Source of the DNA: Hydrogenophaga sp. PAMC20947
GTDB taxonomy: Bacteria; Pseudomonadota; Gammaproteobacteria; Burkholderiales; Burkholderiaceae_C
Length of the DNA stretch: 64,000 nucleotides
Assembly: GCF_004795855.1 (NCBI RefSeq)
Contig: NZ_CP039252.1
Coordinates: forward strand, 372,001 to 436,000
Direction: 5' to 3'
Notes under the pieces: generated by a model
What the model was told of the DNA's origin: nothing
Seen by the model: the letters and a program-made list of their open reading frames with translations, nothing else
The model's database searches: none
Part shown: positions 1 to 9,116 of the stretch, piece by piece
Position numbering within the stretch: the first letter of the stretch is position 1
Layout of the letters: each line of letters opens with the position of its first letter
Translations under genes and position numbers: made by a program

Positions 1-563
1 GTGAGCTGACCGGCGCCGATCAACAGCATTCGGTACTCGGGGCCGAAGCTGTTGCGCAGGGTGGTGCCATCGTCGTGCAGGGCCTGCGGCTGGGTGGCGG
101 GCACCAGGGTGACTTGCCCTGTGGCGATCTGGGTGTGGCGCTCCATCATGTGACCTTCGGTCAGCGTCTGCACCAGGGTCTCGAGCGGCGCCACATCGGG
201 GTTGAATTCCAGCAGCAACTCCAGCGTGCCGCCGCAAGGCAGGCCGAACCGGTGGGCTTCGTCGGCGGTGACGCCGTAGGTCACACGCTCGGGTGGGCCT
301 GCAGGGATGTCGTGGGTGATGCCCACCACAGCAACCGATCCCTCTGGCGTGTTGGCGCGGCTGTAGCGGTAGATGAGGTCGTCTTCGATGCAACCGCCCG
401 AGACCGATCCCACCACGGCGCCGCTTTCGCACAACGCCATGATGGAGCCGACCGGGCGGGGGGATGAGCCCCAGGTGCGGACCACTGTGGCCAGCAAGGC
501 CTTTTGCCCTTGACGGCGCCATTGCAGGAGGTGACGCAGAACGGTGAGATCGAGGTTTTCCAT
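1..563 (-). CDS. XdhC/CoxI family protein, C-terminus cut by window edge
   Basis: Reading the minus strand from the ATG at 563 gives an open frame starting MENLDLTVLRHLLQWR, with SSPRPVGSIMAL and the glycine-rich SVSGGCIEDDLIY typical of the XdhC_CoxI N-terminal domain. It ends at the window edge in LLIGAG, the start of the Rossmann fold of the XdhC C-terminal domain. XdhC proteins bind molybdenum cofactor, promote its sulfuration and protect it before insertion into xanthine dehydrogenase-type hydroxylases. It is the last gene seen of the cox-like operon, 19 bp after coxG, so it most likely matures the CoxL-like subunit encoded upstream. The 3' end lies outside the window. Confidence 0.85.
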   Translation of the reverse strand, partial: MENLDLTVLRHLLQWRRQGQKALLATVVRTWGSSPRPVGSIMALCESGAVVGSVSGGCIEDDLIYRYSRANTPEGSVAVVGITHDIPAGPPERVTYGVTADEAHRFGLPCGGTLELLLEFNPDVAPLETLVQTLTEGHMMERHTQIATGQVTLVPATQPQALHDDGTTLRNSFGPEYRMLLIGAGQL

Positions 564-582
564 GTCGGTGGTTTTGGTCTTG

Positions 583-1176
583 TCAGCGGGAGGCGAGCCA
601 GATGATGACAACAAGGGCCACGGCGCCTGCAGCCCATACCCAGGTGGGCATGCCGCCCACACCGCTGCTGGAGGAGACGATGGCGGTTTGTGCCGCGCCA
701 TTGTCGGCCGCCCCGGCATTGTCTGCTGGTGGGAAACGCTTTTCCAGTTCGGCCTCAAAGCGTTTGAAGAAGTCTTCGGCCATGTTTTTCGCCACACCGT
801 CGATCAGGCGCTGCCCCATTTGCGCGATCTTGCCGCCCACGGTGGAGTGCACGGTGTAGTTGAGTTCACAGCCGTCGTCCAGCGGTTTGAGTTCGACCGA
901 CGACTCGCCTTTGCCGAAGCCGGCCACGCCGCCTTGGGCGTCGAAGTTGAGCTTGTAGCTGGTGGGGGCCACGATGTCGGTGAGTTGTACGTTGCCGTTG
1001 AAAGTGGCGGCCACAGGGCCAATCTTGATGCCCGCGGTGACGGTGTAGGCGTTGTCGCCAGCAGGTTCGAATTTCTTGCAGCCAGGGATGCAGGCTTTCA
1101 GGATCTCGGGGTCGTTCAAGGCTTCCCAGGCTTGTTGCTGGGAGGCCTTGAGTACGCGTTGTCCGGTCATGTCCAT
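583..1176 (-). CDS. coxG: CoxG-like protein (SRPBCC fold, membrane anchor)
   Basis: A 197-residue protein. The ATG at 1176 was chosen because GGAGATACCCACC stands just before it; upstream in-frame codons overlap coxE. The first 145 residues (MDMTGQRVLKASQQQAWEAL onward) match the CoxG/SRPBCC fold, with the motif EILKACIPGC. The tail is low-complexity and ends in one hydrophobic segment (WVWAAGAVALVVIIWLAS), a C-terminal membrane anchor. In the Oligotropha cox cluster, CoxG helps to recruit the hydroxylase to the membrane; the same role here is an inference. It follows coxE in the operon. Confidence 0.88.
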   Translation of the reverse strand: MDMTGQRVLKASQQQAWEALNDPEILKACIPGCKKFEPAGDNAYTVTAGIKIGPVAATFNGNVQLTDIVAPTSYKLNFDAQGGVAGFGKGESSVELKPLDDGCELNYTVHSTVGGKIAQMGQRLIDGVAKNMAEDFFKRFEAELEKRFPPADNAGAADNGAAQTAIVSSSSGVGGMPTWVWAAGAVALVVIIWLASR

Positions 1177-1216
1177 GGTGGGTATCTCCAGTTGGATCGA
1201 TTGTGAGAATATGGGG

Positions 1217-2389
1217 TCAGCGCCGCATGAGCTGGGCCATGGCTTGCGCCAAGTCTTCCAGGCGGCTGAGGTTGTGCACGGCGAGCATGCCATCGGCGTG
1301 TTGGTGCAAGACCTGAGCACCACTCGCCAAAGGCGCGTAGCCATCAAAGCGCAGCAGCGGGTTGAGCCACAGCAGCTGTCGGCAGTGGCGCTTGAGCCAG
1401 ACCACTTCTTGGTTCAGGGCCTCGGGCTCACCAGTGTCCAGACCATCGCTGATGAGCAACACAACCGTGCGCCGGCCCACCAGTGTGCGCGCATGGCGTT
1501 CGCGCAAGGTGGTCAGCGATGCGCCCAGGCGGGTGCCCCCGGCGAAATCGGCGATGGCGGCATTGGCCATGTCCAGCATGTGGTCGGTGTCGCGTTGGCG
1601 GAAAGCCGGCCGCAGATCGGTGAGGTCGGTGCCGAAGGCAAAAGCGGCGCGCGGGCGGCCGTGTGTGGCGTTGTGCAGAAAAGCCAGCAACAAGCGCGCG
1701 TAGCGTTCCATGGAGCCAGAGATGTCCACCAGCACCAGCAGGGGCAAGGCTTGAGGGCGGCGGGACCTTTTGGGCAACCAGAGCAGCTCGCCCTCGAAGC
1801 GCCGGGCTTGTTGCAGGGCGGCGGCCCAGTGTGGGCGCTGGCCCCGCGTGCCCGCCCGCGTGCGCCGGCCGGGCACCGGGGGCAAGGGCATGGGCACATC
1901 GCGCACCAGCCGTTCGATCAGGTGGAATTCGCTGGCGTTGAGCGTGGCAAAGTCCGCATGGCGCAGGCGCTGCTGATCGCTCGCAGTCATGGCCGCATCC
2001 AGCTGAATTTCGCTCTCTTTGCGCGGACCTTCGGCGGGCGTCCTGGCCGCAGCCAAGGCTTCCTGCACGCGGGCCTTGCGCTTTGGCGGCTGGCCCTGGC
2101 GCACCTTGGGCAACATCTGGGCGAGCAGCTGTTGCGCAAGCTCTGGATTGCGAAAGAGGGCATCAAACAACTGATCAAAGACCTCAAGGTCTTGTTGGCG
2201 GCTCACGAAGACCGCGCGCAGTGCCGCGTGCAGATCGTCTTTGCGCTCGATACCGACCAGACCGACGGCATCGATGGCCAGGGCGATGCGGCTGCTGTCC
2301 ACCGGCACACCCGCGCGGCGCAGCGCACGGCCAAAACCAGTGATGTTGTCGGGCAGCTTGCCGCTGCGGGCGTCGCCGAGCTTCATCAT
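1217..2389 (-). CDS. coxE: CoxE-like von Willebrand factor A domain protein
   Basis: A 390-residue protein. The N-terminal half is helical and charged. The C-terminal half (from about residue 215) is a VWA domain with the metal-ion adhesion motif LVLVDISGSM and a downstream LLISDGLDTG. CoxE works with the AAA+ ATPase CoxD as a MoxR/VWA pair, which in Oligotropha is needed to build the active-site metal centre of the Mo hydroxylase. Here it follows coxD by 13 bp, as expected for translationally linked partners. Confidence 0.9.
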   Translation of the reverse strand: MMKLGDARSGKLPDNITGFGRALRRAGVPVDSSRIALAIDAVGLVGIERKDDLHAALRAVFVSRQQDLEVFDQLFDALFRNPELAQQLLAQMLPKVRQGQPPKRKARVQEALAAARTPAEGPRKESEIQLDAAMTASDQQRLRHADFATLNASEFHLIERLVRDVPMPLPPVPGRRTRAGTRGQRPHWAAALQQARRFEGELLWLPKRSRRPQALPLLVLVDISGSMERYARLLLAFLHNATHGRPRAAFAFGTDLTDLRPAFRQRDTDHMLDMANAAIADFAGGTRLGASLTTLRERHARTLVGRRTVVLLISDGLDTGEPEALNQEVVWLKRHCRQLLWLNPLLRFDGYAPLASGAQVLHQHADGMLAVHNLSRLEDLAQAMAQLMRR

Positions 2390-2402
2390 GGGGATGGCGC
2401 TT

Positions 2403-3308
2403 CTATGCGGGATCGGGTTGCAGCAACTCGTCGATCAGTGGGATGAGCGCGGCCACGTCTTCACGCTGTTTGAACAAAATGCCGGCCGTGTCTTGCACCA
2501 CCTCGGGGTCGAGCGTGAGCGTGTCCAGCGCCACCAGTGCTTTGGCCCACTCCACGCTCTCGGCAATGCCGGGGCTGCGCTGAAAGGCATTGACAAATGG
2601 CATGGAGCGCAAGCGCGAGACGAATTGCGTGATCTGCTCGGTGAGCGCTGGCCCGGCTTCGGGCACCTGGCTTTGCACGATGGCCAGCTCGCGTTCGCGC
2701 TCCGGGTAGTCCATCCACTGGTACAGGCAACGGCGTTTCACGGCGTCGTTCAGGTCGCGCGTGCGGTTGCTGGTGAGAATGGTCAAAGGGGCGACTTCGG
2801 CTTTGATTGTGCCCAGCTCCGGGATGCTCACCTGGTATTCGCCCAGGTACTCCAGCAGGAACGCCTCGAAGGGCTCGTCGGCCCGGTCGACTTCGTCTAT
2901 CAGCAACACCGCGCCCGGCGCGGGCGCCTGCAACGCTTGCAGCAGCGGTCGGCGAATCAGGTAGCGGGGCTGGTACACCTCGCGCTCGATCTCATCGGCG
3001 GTGTTGGTGTCTTGTGCCGCGCGCATGTGCAGCAGCTGTGCCGTGTGGTTCCATTCATACAAGGCCTCGCGCTGTTCCATGCCGTCGTAACACTGCAGTC
3101 GCAACAGCGGTCGACCCAGCACTTTGGCCAGCGCCTTTGCCAGCTCGGTTTTGCCCACGCCCGGCTCGCCTTCCAGCAGCAGCGGGCGCTGCAGCTTCAT
3201 GGCGAGATAAACGGAAGTGGCGAGCTGGCGCGGCGCGTGGTAACCCACGCCTTGCAGGGCGTGGGTCAGTTCATCGATGCTTGCAAATCCGGAAACAGGT
3301 TCAACCAT
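2403..3308 (-). CDS. coxD: CoxD-like MoxR-family AAA+ ATPase
   Basis: A 301-residue ATPase. The ATG at 3308 starts MVEPVSGFASIDELTHAL and overlaps the coxM stop region by 8 bp, which indicates coupled translation; the longer frame upstream runs through coxM. It has Walker A GEPGVGKTE near residue 47, Walker B VLLIDEVDRAD near residue 139, and the sensor sequence ILTSNRTRDL. MoxR ATPases act as metal-centre chaperones. With the VWA partner CoxE directly downstream, this one probably matures the CoxL-like enzyme. Confidence 0.92.
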   Translation of the reverse strand: MVEPVSGFASIDELTHALQGVGYHAPRQLATSVYLAMKLQRPLLLEGEPGVGKTELAKALAKVLGRPLLRLQCYDGMEQREALYEWNHTAQLLHMRAAQDTNTADEIEREVYQPRYLIRRPLLQALQAPAPGAVLLIDEVDRADEPFEAFLLEYLGEYQVSIPELGTIKAEVAPLTILTSNRTRDLNDAVKRRCLYQWMDYPERERELAIVQSQVPEAGPALTEQITQFVSRLRSMPFVNAFQRSPGIAESVEWAKALVALDTLTLDPEVVQDTAGILFKQREDVAALIPLIDELLQPDPA

Positions 3309-4092
3309 TGGCTTGCTGCACTGCTTTCTGGGTTTGAACCTTGACCAACTGCGCGCGGTAAGCGGCACTGGCGTGGAGGTCGCCATTGAGCTCACCTGCA
3401 TCGATGGCCACGCCTTCAACCGCCTCAGGGGTGAAGCTCTTGGAAAGGGCCGCTTCCAGCCCCGCATGGCGGAACACGCCATTGCCTGCGCCCGTGATCG
3501 CCACGCGCACACCGTTGGCCGTTTGTGCGACAAACACGCCGACCAGTGCAAAGCGCGAGGCCGGCTGGCGGAACTTGGCGTAGGCCGCTTTTTGCGGGGC
3601 AGGGAAGTGGATCGCGGTGATCAGTTCGCCTTCTTCCAGCGCGGTTGTGTACATGCCTTGAAAGAAGTCATCGGCGGCGATGCTGCGTTTGTTGGTTTGC
3701 ACGGTGGCACCGAGGCCGAGCACGGCGCTGGGGTAGCACGCAGCCGGATCGTTGTTGGCCACCGACCCGCCCATGGTGCCCATGGCCCGCACCTGGCGGT
3801 CACCGATGCCGCCTGCGAGTGCGGCGAGCGCGGGGATCATGGCTTGCACATCGGCGCTGTCGGCCACGGTCTCATGGCGCGTCATGGCACCAATCACCAG
3901 TGAGTTGCCGTCTTTTTTGATGCCGCTGAGCTCGGCGACGCCGGCCAGGTCGATCAGACTTTCCGGCTGGGCCAGACGCTGCTTGAGCGAAGCGATCAGG
4001 GTCTGCCCACCGGCCAAGGCTTGGCCACCGGCCGAGATCTTGGCCAGCGCGTCTGCCATGGAGGCGGGGCGTTCGTATGCGAATGCGTACAT
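3301..4092 (-). CDS. coxM: Mo hydroxylase FAD-binding medium subunit (CoxM-like)
   Basis: A 263-residue protein starting MYAFAYERPASMADAL. It has the two FAD pyrophosphate loops of the family: AGGQTLIAS near residue 32 and TMGGSVANNDPAA near residue 107. The length fits the medium subunit of xanthine dehydrogenase/CO dehydrogenase-type enzymes, which passes electrons from the 2Fe-2S subunit to the acceptor. It lies 11 bp after coxL, giving the S-L-M order typical of form II cox operons. Confidence 0.93.
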   Translation of the reverse strand: MYAFAYERPASMADALAKISAGGQALAGGQTLIASLKQRLAQPESLIDLAGVAELSGIKKDGNSLVIGAMTRHETVADSADVQAMIPALAALAGGIGDRQVRAMGTMGGSVANNDPAACYPSAVLGLGATVQTNKRSIAADDFFQGMYTTALEEGELITAIHFPAPQKAAYAKFRQPASRFALVGVFVAQTANGVRVAITGAGNGVFRHAGLEAALSKSFTPEAVEGVAIDAGELNGDLHASAAYRAQLVKVQTQKAVQQANG

Positions 4093-4103
4093 GTGTATTC
4101 TCC

Positions 4104-6485
4104 TCAGGCTTTTGCGTTTTGGATGGCTTGCCAGACCCGGTTCGGGCTGGCGGGCATGTCGATGTCTTTCACACCGAGCGGCGCCAGCGCGTCAAGCACG
4201 GCGTTGATGACGGCAGGCGGTGAACCGATGGCCCCCGCTTCGCCGCAACCTTTGGTGCCGAGCGGGTTGGTGGTGCAAGGCGTGCACACATGGCCGATCA
4301 CGATGTTGGGGAAATCATCGGCGCGAGGCATGGTGTAGTCCATGTAGGAACCGGTCACGAGCTGGCCCGTTTCGCGGTCGTATACGCAGTGTTCCATCAG
4401 CGCCTGGCCAATGCCTTGCACCACACCGCCGTGCACCTGGCCTTCAACCACCATCGGGTTGATGATGGTGCCGAAGTCATCCACAGCCGTGAAACGGTCC
4501 ACGCGCACCACGCCGGTGGCGGGGTCGATCTCCACTTCACAGATGTAGGTGCCGGCCGGAAAGGTGAAGTTGGTCGGATCGTAGAACGCGGTTTCGTTCA
4601 GGCCCGGCTCCAGCTTGTCGAGCGGGTAGTTGTGTGGCACGTAGGCGGTCAACGCGACCTGGCCGAAAGTGACCATCTTGTCGGTGCCTTTGACCTTGAA
4701 TTCGCCGCCGGCAAAGTCGATATCGGTGTCGCTGGCCTCCATCAGGTGGGCTGCAATTTTCTTGGCCTTGGCTTCGATTTTGTCGAGCGCCCGCATGATG
4801 GCCGCGCCGCCCACCGAGATGGAGCGCGAGCCATAAGTGCCCATGCCGAAAGGCACGCGACCGGTATCGCCGTGAACAATATCAACCTGGTCGGGCGTGA
4901 GGCCCAGGCGAGCGGCCACAACCTGCGCGAACGTGGTTTCGTGGCCTTGGCCATGGCTGTGCGAGCCGGTGAACACCGTCACGCTGCCCGTGGGGTGCAC
5001 GCGCACTTCGCCACACTCGAACAGGCCAGCGCGCGCGCCCAGCGCACCCGCCACGTTGGACGGAGCCAGACCGCACGCTTCGATGTAGCTGGAGTAGCCC
5101 ACACCACGCAGCAAGCCTTTGGATTTCGACTCAGCCTTGCGAGCCTCCAGACCGGCGACATCGGCCAGCTCCTGGGATTTGTCCATGCAGGCGTTGAAGT
5201 CGCCCGTGTCGTATTGCAGCGCCACCGGGGTTTGGTAGGGGAACTCGGTGATGAAGTTGCGCCGGCGAATTTCGTCTTGCGACAGACCCATTTCCCAAGC
5301 CGCGCGGCTCACGATGCGCTCCAGCAGGTAGGTGGCCTCAGGGCGCCCGGCGCCTCGGTAGGCATCCACGGGTGAGGTGTTGGTGAACCAGGCGTCTACC
5401 TCCACATACACCTGTGGCGTCTTGTACTGACCGGCCAGCAGCGTGGCGTAAAGAATGGTTGGCACCGCCGGCGCAAAGGTGGACAAATACGCGCCCATGT
5501 TGGCGTCGGTGTGCACACGGAAAGCGAGAAACTTGCCGTCTTTGTCCATGGCCAGCTCGGCGTGACTCACATGGTCGCGGCCATGCGCATCGCACAAGAA
5601 CGCTTCCGAGCGGTCACAGGTCCATTTGATGGGGCGGTTGAGCTTTTTTGATGCCCAGGTCAGGCACACGTCTTCGGCGTACAGGAAAATTTTCGCTCCG
5701 AAACCACCGCCCACGTCGGGCGCGATCACGCGCACTTTGTGCTCGGGCAGGCCCATCACGAACGCCGTCAACAGCAGCCGCTCGACGTGGGGGTTTTGGT
5801 TGGCGACGTACAACGTGTAGTCGTCACCGGCCCGGTTGTAGTGCCCGATGGCCGCGCGGGGCTCCATGGGGTTGGGGGCGAGGCGGTTGTTGACCAGGTC
5901 GAGCTTGGTCACATGGGCAGCGCCCACAAACGCCTTGTCCACTTCCCCTTTGTCGCCAATGGCCCATTTGTAGCAATGGTTGTCGGGCGCGATTTCGTGC
6001 GAAGCTGGCGCACCAGCGGCCTGTGCATCGCGCACATCGACCACGGCGCCCAGTGGCTCGTAATCGACTTCGACCAACTCAGCCGCATTGCGCGCTTGCT
6101 CGAGCGTTTCGGCCACCACCATGGCCACGTGGTCGCCCACGTAGCGCACGGTGTCCAAAGCCAAAATGGGGTGAGCGGGCTCTTTCATCGGCTGGCCGTC
6201 GGTGCTGGTGATCAGCCACCCGCACGGCAACCCGTTGATCTTGTCGGCGGCCACATCCTGGCCGTCCAGGATGCCGATCACGCCGGGCGCGGCCAGTGCA
6301 GCGGTTTTGTTGACGCTGCGGACTTTGGCGTGGGCGTGGGGCGAGCGCACGAAGTAGCAATGGCTCATGTTGGCCAGCACGATGTCGTCGGTGTATTGAC
6401 CGGCGCCGGTCAGAAAGCGGTAGTCCTCCTTGCGGCGGACGGATTCCCCGATGTGGGGCAAATTGGCAAAGTCGGAAGCACCCAT
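4104..6485 (-). CDS. coxL: Mo hydroxylase large, molybdopterin-binding subunit (form II CoxL-like)
   Basis: A 793-residue protein. The ATG at 6485 (MGASDFANLPHIGESVRRKEDYRFLTG) is preceded by AAGGAGAAC; the upstream in-frame ATG lacks support and lies in coxS. It has the N-terminal hammerhead domain, then molybdopterin-binding domains with VGGGFGAK, and ends with the family motif GCGEAGAIGSPPAVINA. The active-site loop reads AYRGAGR, the form II signature; true form I CO dehydrogenases have AYRCSFR. The substrate is therefore uncertain: it could be CO at low activity or another small aldehyde or aromatic. It is cotranscribed with S, M and the D/E/G maturation genes. Confidence 0.93.
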   Translation of the reverse strand: MGASDFANLPHIGESVRRKEDYRFLTGAGQYTDDIVLANMSHCYFVRSPHAHAKVRSVNKTAALAAPGVIGILDGQDVAADKINGLPCGWLITSTDGQPMKEPAHPILALDTVRYVGDHVAMVVAETLEQARNAAELVEVDYEPLGAVVDVRDAQAAGAPASHEIAPDNHCYKWAIGDKGEVDKAFVGAAHVTKLDLVNNRLAPNPMEPRAAIGHYNRAGDDYTLYVANQNPHVERLLLTAFVMGLPEHKVRVIAPDVGGGFGAKIFLYAEDVCLTWASKKLNRPIKWTCDRSEAFLCDAHGRDHVSHAELAMDKDGKFLAFRVHTDANMGAYLSTFAPAVPTILYATLLAGQYKTPQVYVEVDAWFTNTSPVDAYRGAGRPEATYLLERIVSRAAWEMGLSQDEIRRRNFITEFPYQTPVALQYDTGDFNACMDKSQELADVAGLEARKAESKSKGLLRGVGYSSYIEACGLAPSNVAGALGARAGLFECGEVRVHPTGSVTVFTGSHSHGQGHETTFAQVVAARLGLTPDQVDIVHGDTGRVPFGMGTYGSRSISVGGAAIMRALDKIEAKAKKIAAHLMEASDTDIDFAGGEFKVKGTDKMVTFGQVALTAYVPHNYPLDKLEPGLNETAFYDPTNFTFPAGTYICEVEIDPATGVVRVDRFTAVDDFGTIINPMVVEGQVHGGVVQGIGQALMEHCVYDRETGQLVTGSYMDYTMPRADDFPNIVIGHVCTPCTTNPLGTKGCGEAGAIGSPPAVINAVLDALAPLGVKDIDMPASPNRVWQAIQNAKA

Positions 6486-6496
6486 GTTTGTTCTCC

Positions 6497-6964
6497 TTAA
6501 GACTTCATGGCCGCTGCACCCTGCAGCACGGATTTGACGATGTTCTGGTAGCCAGTGCAACGGCAGATGTTGCCCTCCAGCCCCTCGCGCACCTGTTGTT
6601 CATTGGCGTTGGGCTGGCGTTCGCACAGGTCCATGGCGCTCATCACCATGCCGGGCGTGCAGAAACCGCATTGCAGGCCGTGGCATTCCTTGAATGCAGC
6701 TTGCATCGGGTGCATGGTGCCGTCGGCTTCGGCCATGCCTTCAATGGTTTTGACTTCAGAATCCGCTGCTTGCGCGAGCAGCATGTTGCAAGACTTGACC
6801 GCCTTGCCGTTCATGAGCACCGTGCAGGCGCCACATTGCCCCGTGTCGCAACCCACATGGGTGCCGGTGAGTTTGAGGTGGTCGCGTAGCGCTTGAACCA
6901 GCAGCGTATTGGGCGCTGCGTCGATGGCCACGGCTTTTCCGTTGACCTTGAGTTGAACCTGCAT
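6497..6964 (-). CDS. coxS: Mo hydroxylase 2Fe-2S small subunit (CoxS-like)
   Basis: A 155-residue iron-sulfur protein, first gene of the operon. The N-terminal plant-ferredoxin-like domain has GCDTGQCGACTVLMNGKAVKSC. The C-terminal helical domain has CGFCTPGMVMSAM and NICRCTGYQNI. These eight cysteines ligate the two 2Fe-2S clusters that carry electrons from the molybdenum site to FAD. It sits 11 bp upstream of coxL. Confidence 0.95.
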   Translation of the reverse strand: MQVQLKVNGKAVAIDAAPNTLLVQALRDHLKLTGTHVGCDTGQCGACTVLMNGKAVKSCNMLLAQAADSEVKTIEGMAEADGTMHPMQAAFKECHGLQCGFCTPGMVMSAMDLCERQPNANEQQVREGLEGNICRCTGYQNIVKSVLQGAAAMKS

Positions 6965-7149
6965 GCTTGTCTCCTGTTGGTGGAATTCCTACAACAGTGA
7001 AACATGGCTCACATCAGGTGACCTTGGGTGTAACCCTTGGGTGGGCCAACCTGGGCGCAAGTTTTCTCAAATTGAGACGGCGCCCGACCCCAAGGTGGGC
7101 TCGCGCTTGCCCAGGCGGGCGCGGCAAGCTGGCCGCGCCGGTGGGGGCA

Positions 7150-8415
7150 TCAGACCGTTTCGACTTCCGGCTCGGGCAGGGCGACCGAATCGTCGGTGGA
7201 GAACTGGTAGTCCTTGAACACGTGTTCGGCGGTCAGCAGCTGGTAAGTGCCATCGTCCTTGCGCAAGGATGTGTCCTTGAGGCGCCAGGCACTCTGGCCG
7301 CAGGTCCAGATGTCGAAATTGCGCATGTGGGTGCACAGACAGGTTTTGTCTTTCACCGCAAAGCGCTTTTCGTCTGGGTGCAGCGCCAGCTCGCGGTTGT
7401 ACGAGGTCACGTAGGCACATTTGCCGTTGGCGTCCAGCAGGTAGCCGTAGGCTTCGCAGTTGGGGCGGATGCCGTCGCCAATGCCCGGACTGGCCTTGAT
7501 CATGCGCATGGGGTAGCCCGTGGGCGAGATCTCGTTGACTTCCAGATCGTCTTCCTCGGCCTTGAAATACTCTTGCTTGATGTCATCAGGCAAGCCGCAT
7601 TCTTTGGTCACCGTGAAGCGCGTGGCGACCTGCACACCTGAAGCGCCGAGCTCCATGAAGCGCACAGCATCGGAGCCGGTGAAGATGCCGCCGGCGGCGA
7701 TCACCGGGATGGCGAGCCCCTCGGCTTTCATCCAGGTCACGATCTCGGTCACGATGGTTGCCAGGTCGTATTCGGCCCAGTCCATGCCAAAGCCCAAGTG
7801 TCCACCAGCCAGCGGGCCTTCAACCACCACGTAATCCGGGTTGCGTTCCAGGCGGCTGTTCTTCTTCAGGAACAGCTGCAAGGCGCGCAGCGAAGAAACG
7901 ATGATGCCGATCTTGGCCTCGCGAAAGCGGGGATGGTCGGCAATCAGGGCCATGGAGCCCAGGTGCAGGCCAGCGGCCAGGGTGATGCCGTCGATGCCTG
8001 CGTCCAGCGCGGAATTCATGCGCACCTTCAAGGTCTCCTTGGGCGCGTTCATGGTCAGTTTTTCCATGCAGTTGATGAAGATCAGGCCCGAGCCTGTCTT
8101 GCGCTCCATGGTCTTTTCCACGTGCATGCGGGTGGCTTCGGCCAGGTGTTCCAGATCGAACTTCACGTCCGACTTGTCTTCCGACGCCACGTTGTACTGG
8201 TATTGCTTCTGCTTGGCTTTGACGAATTTCGTCTTGTAGCGGCGATCGGTCACGGTTTTCACCATGGCGTCGCTGATGTGGCCCACGCCACCCAGGCGCG
8301 CGGCTTCCAACGCCAGATCCGACGAAGAAATGTCCACACCCATGCCGCCAATCATGATGGGCACCAGCTCGTGGCTGCCCATGCGCATGCGGTAGTCGTC
8401 CAGTTGTCTCGTCAT
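7150..8415 (-). CDS. nitronate monooxygenase-like FMN enzyme
   Basis: A 421-residue protein with the TIM-barrel pattern of 2-nitropropane dioxygenase/nitronate monooxygenase: PIMIGGMGVDIS at the N-terminus, PDYVVVEGPLAGGHLGFG in the middle (the AGGHxG loop with the catalytic His) and IPVIAAGGIFTGSDAVRFMELGASGVQVATRF for the FMN phosphate. It is longer than the usual 320-350 residues because of a C-terminal Cys-containing extension (KTCLCTHMRNFDIWTCGQS). The true substrate could be nitronates or an enoyl-type compound. It is oriented like the cox operon but separated from it by 185 bp, so it is probably a separate transcript. Confidence 0.82.
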   Translation of the reverse strand: MTRQLDDYRMRMGSHELVPIMIGGMGVDISSSDLALEAARLGGVGHISDAMVKTVTDRRYKTKFVKAKQKQYQYNVASEDKSDVKFDLEHLAEATRMHVEKTMERKTGSGLIFINCMEKLTMNAPKETLKVRMNSALDAGIDGITLAAGLHLGSMALIADHPRFREAKIGIIVSSLRALQLFLKKNSRLERNPDYVVVEGPLAGGHLGFGMDWAEYDLATIVTEIVTWMKAEGLAIPVIAAGGIFTGSDAVRFMELGASGVQVATRFTVTKECGLPDDIKQEYFKAEEDDLEVNEISPTGYPMRMIKASPGIGDGIRPNCEAYGYLLDANGKCAYVTSYNRELALHPDEKRFAVKDKTCLCTHMRNFDIWTCGQSAWRLKDTSLRKDDGTYQLLTAEHVFKDYQFSTDDSVALPEPEVETV

Positions 8416-8669
8416 GTGTCCTCAGCTTTGTAACGGCACGTCAAGCTTAACCGCATCGGTGTCCGGGTTGACCCCCATAAGCGCACCGGCGCCGTGGGTA
8501 TCGAACAGGCCGATTCAGCGGTCGGCAGGAACGCCAACCAGACAGCATTTTCGGACAAAGTTGTGACAGTTGCGCGCGCGTCCCAAAGAGTTCTTGCGGC
8601 AGGTCAAATCAACGGCCGTTTTTCAGCGCTAGGCTTGTTGTGATTCAACGCCTTCTCAGGAGATTTTTC
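8416..8669. other. divergent intergenic region
   Basis: This region separates the minus-strand nitronate monooxygenase-like gene from the plus-strand osmC-like gene, so both promoters must lie here. No clear -35/-10 pair or operator stands out. CAGGAGA, 7 nt before position 8670, is the ribosome binding site of the osmC-like gene. Confidence 0.4.
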
Positions 8670-9116
8670 ATGAGCGAAAACGCCAGCGTCACCATCACCC
8701 GCCAGTCGGGCTACCAGTTTTTGGTCGATTTTGGGCACGATTTGCCCACTTTATTGGCCGATGAGCCCACACCCCTGGGCGAGGGCAGCGGCCCAGCCCC
8801 TGACCACATGCTGCTCGCCGCCGTGGCCAACTGCCTGAGCGCCAGCCTGCTGTTCGCGCTGCAAAAATTCAAGCAAGACCCCGGCACCCTGGTCGCCACC
8901 GCCACGCCAGTGATGGGGCGCAACGCCGAGAAGCGCCTGCGCATTGAAGCGATCAACGTGAAACTGGAGCTGGGCCAGCCTGCCAGCGACATTGAACACC
9001 TGGACCGCGTGCTGGATCAGTTTGAAGCGTTTTGCACGGTGTCCATGAGCGTTCGCGAGGGGATCGCGATCAATGTGCAGGTGCAGGATGGGGCGGGGGT
9101 TTTGATCAAAGGCTGA
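8670..9116 (+). CDS. OsmC family protein
   Basis: A 148-residue protein. The ATG at 8670 (MSENASVTITRQSGYQFLVD) follows CAGGAGATTTTTC; the longer frame from 8640 adds residues without family support. It matches the OsmC/Ohr fold and keeps both redox cysteines, C55 in AVANCLSASLL and C122 in FCTVSMSV, which reduce organic hydroperoxides in the characterised members. Its last 11 bp overlap the 3' end of the convergent crcB gene. Confidence 0.85.
   Translation: MSENASVTITRQSGYQFLVDFGHDLPTLLADEPTPLGEGSGPAPDHMLLAAVANCLSASLLFALQKFKQDPGTLVATATPVMGRNAEKRLRIEAINVKLELGQPASDIEHLDRVLDQFEAFCTVSMSVREGIAINVQVQDGAGVLIKG

Noticed and set aside
4104..6485. Form I CO dehydrogenase large subunit
   Set aside because: The active-site loop is AYRGAGR, not AYRCSFR, and the gene order is S-L-M rather than M-S-L.
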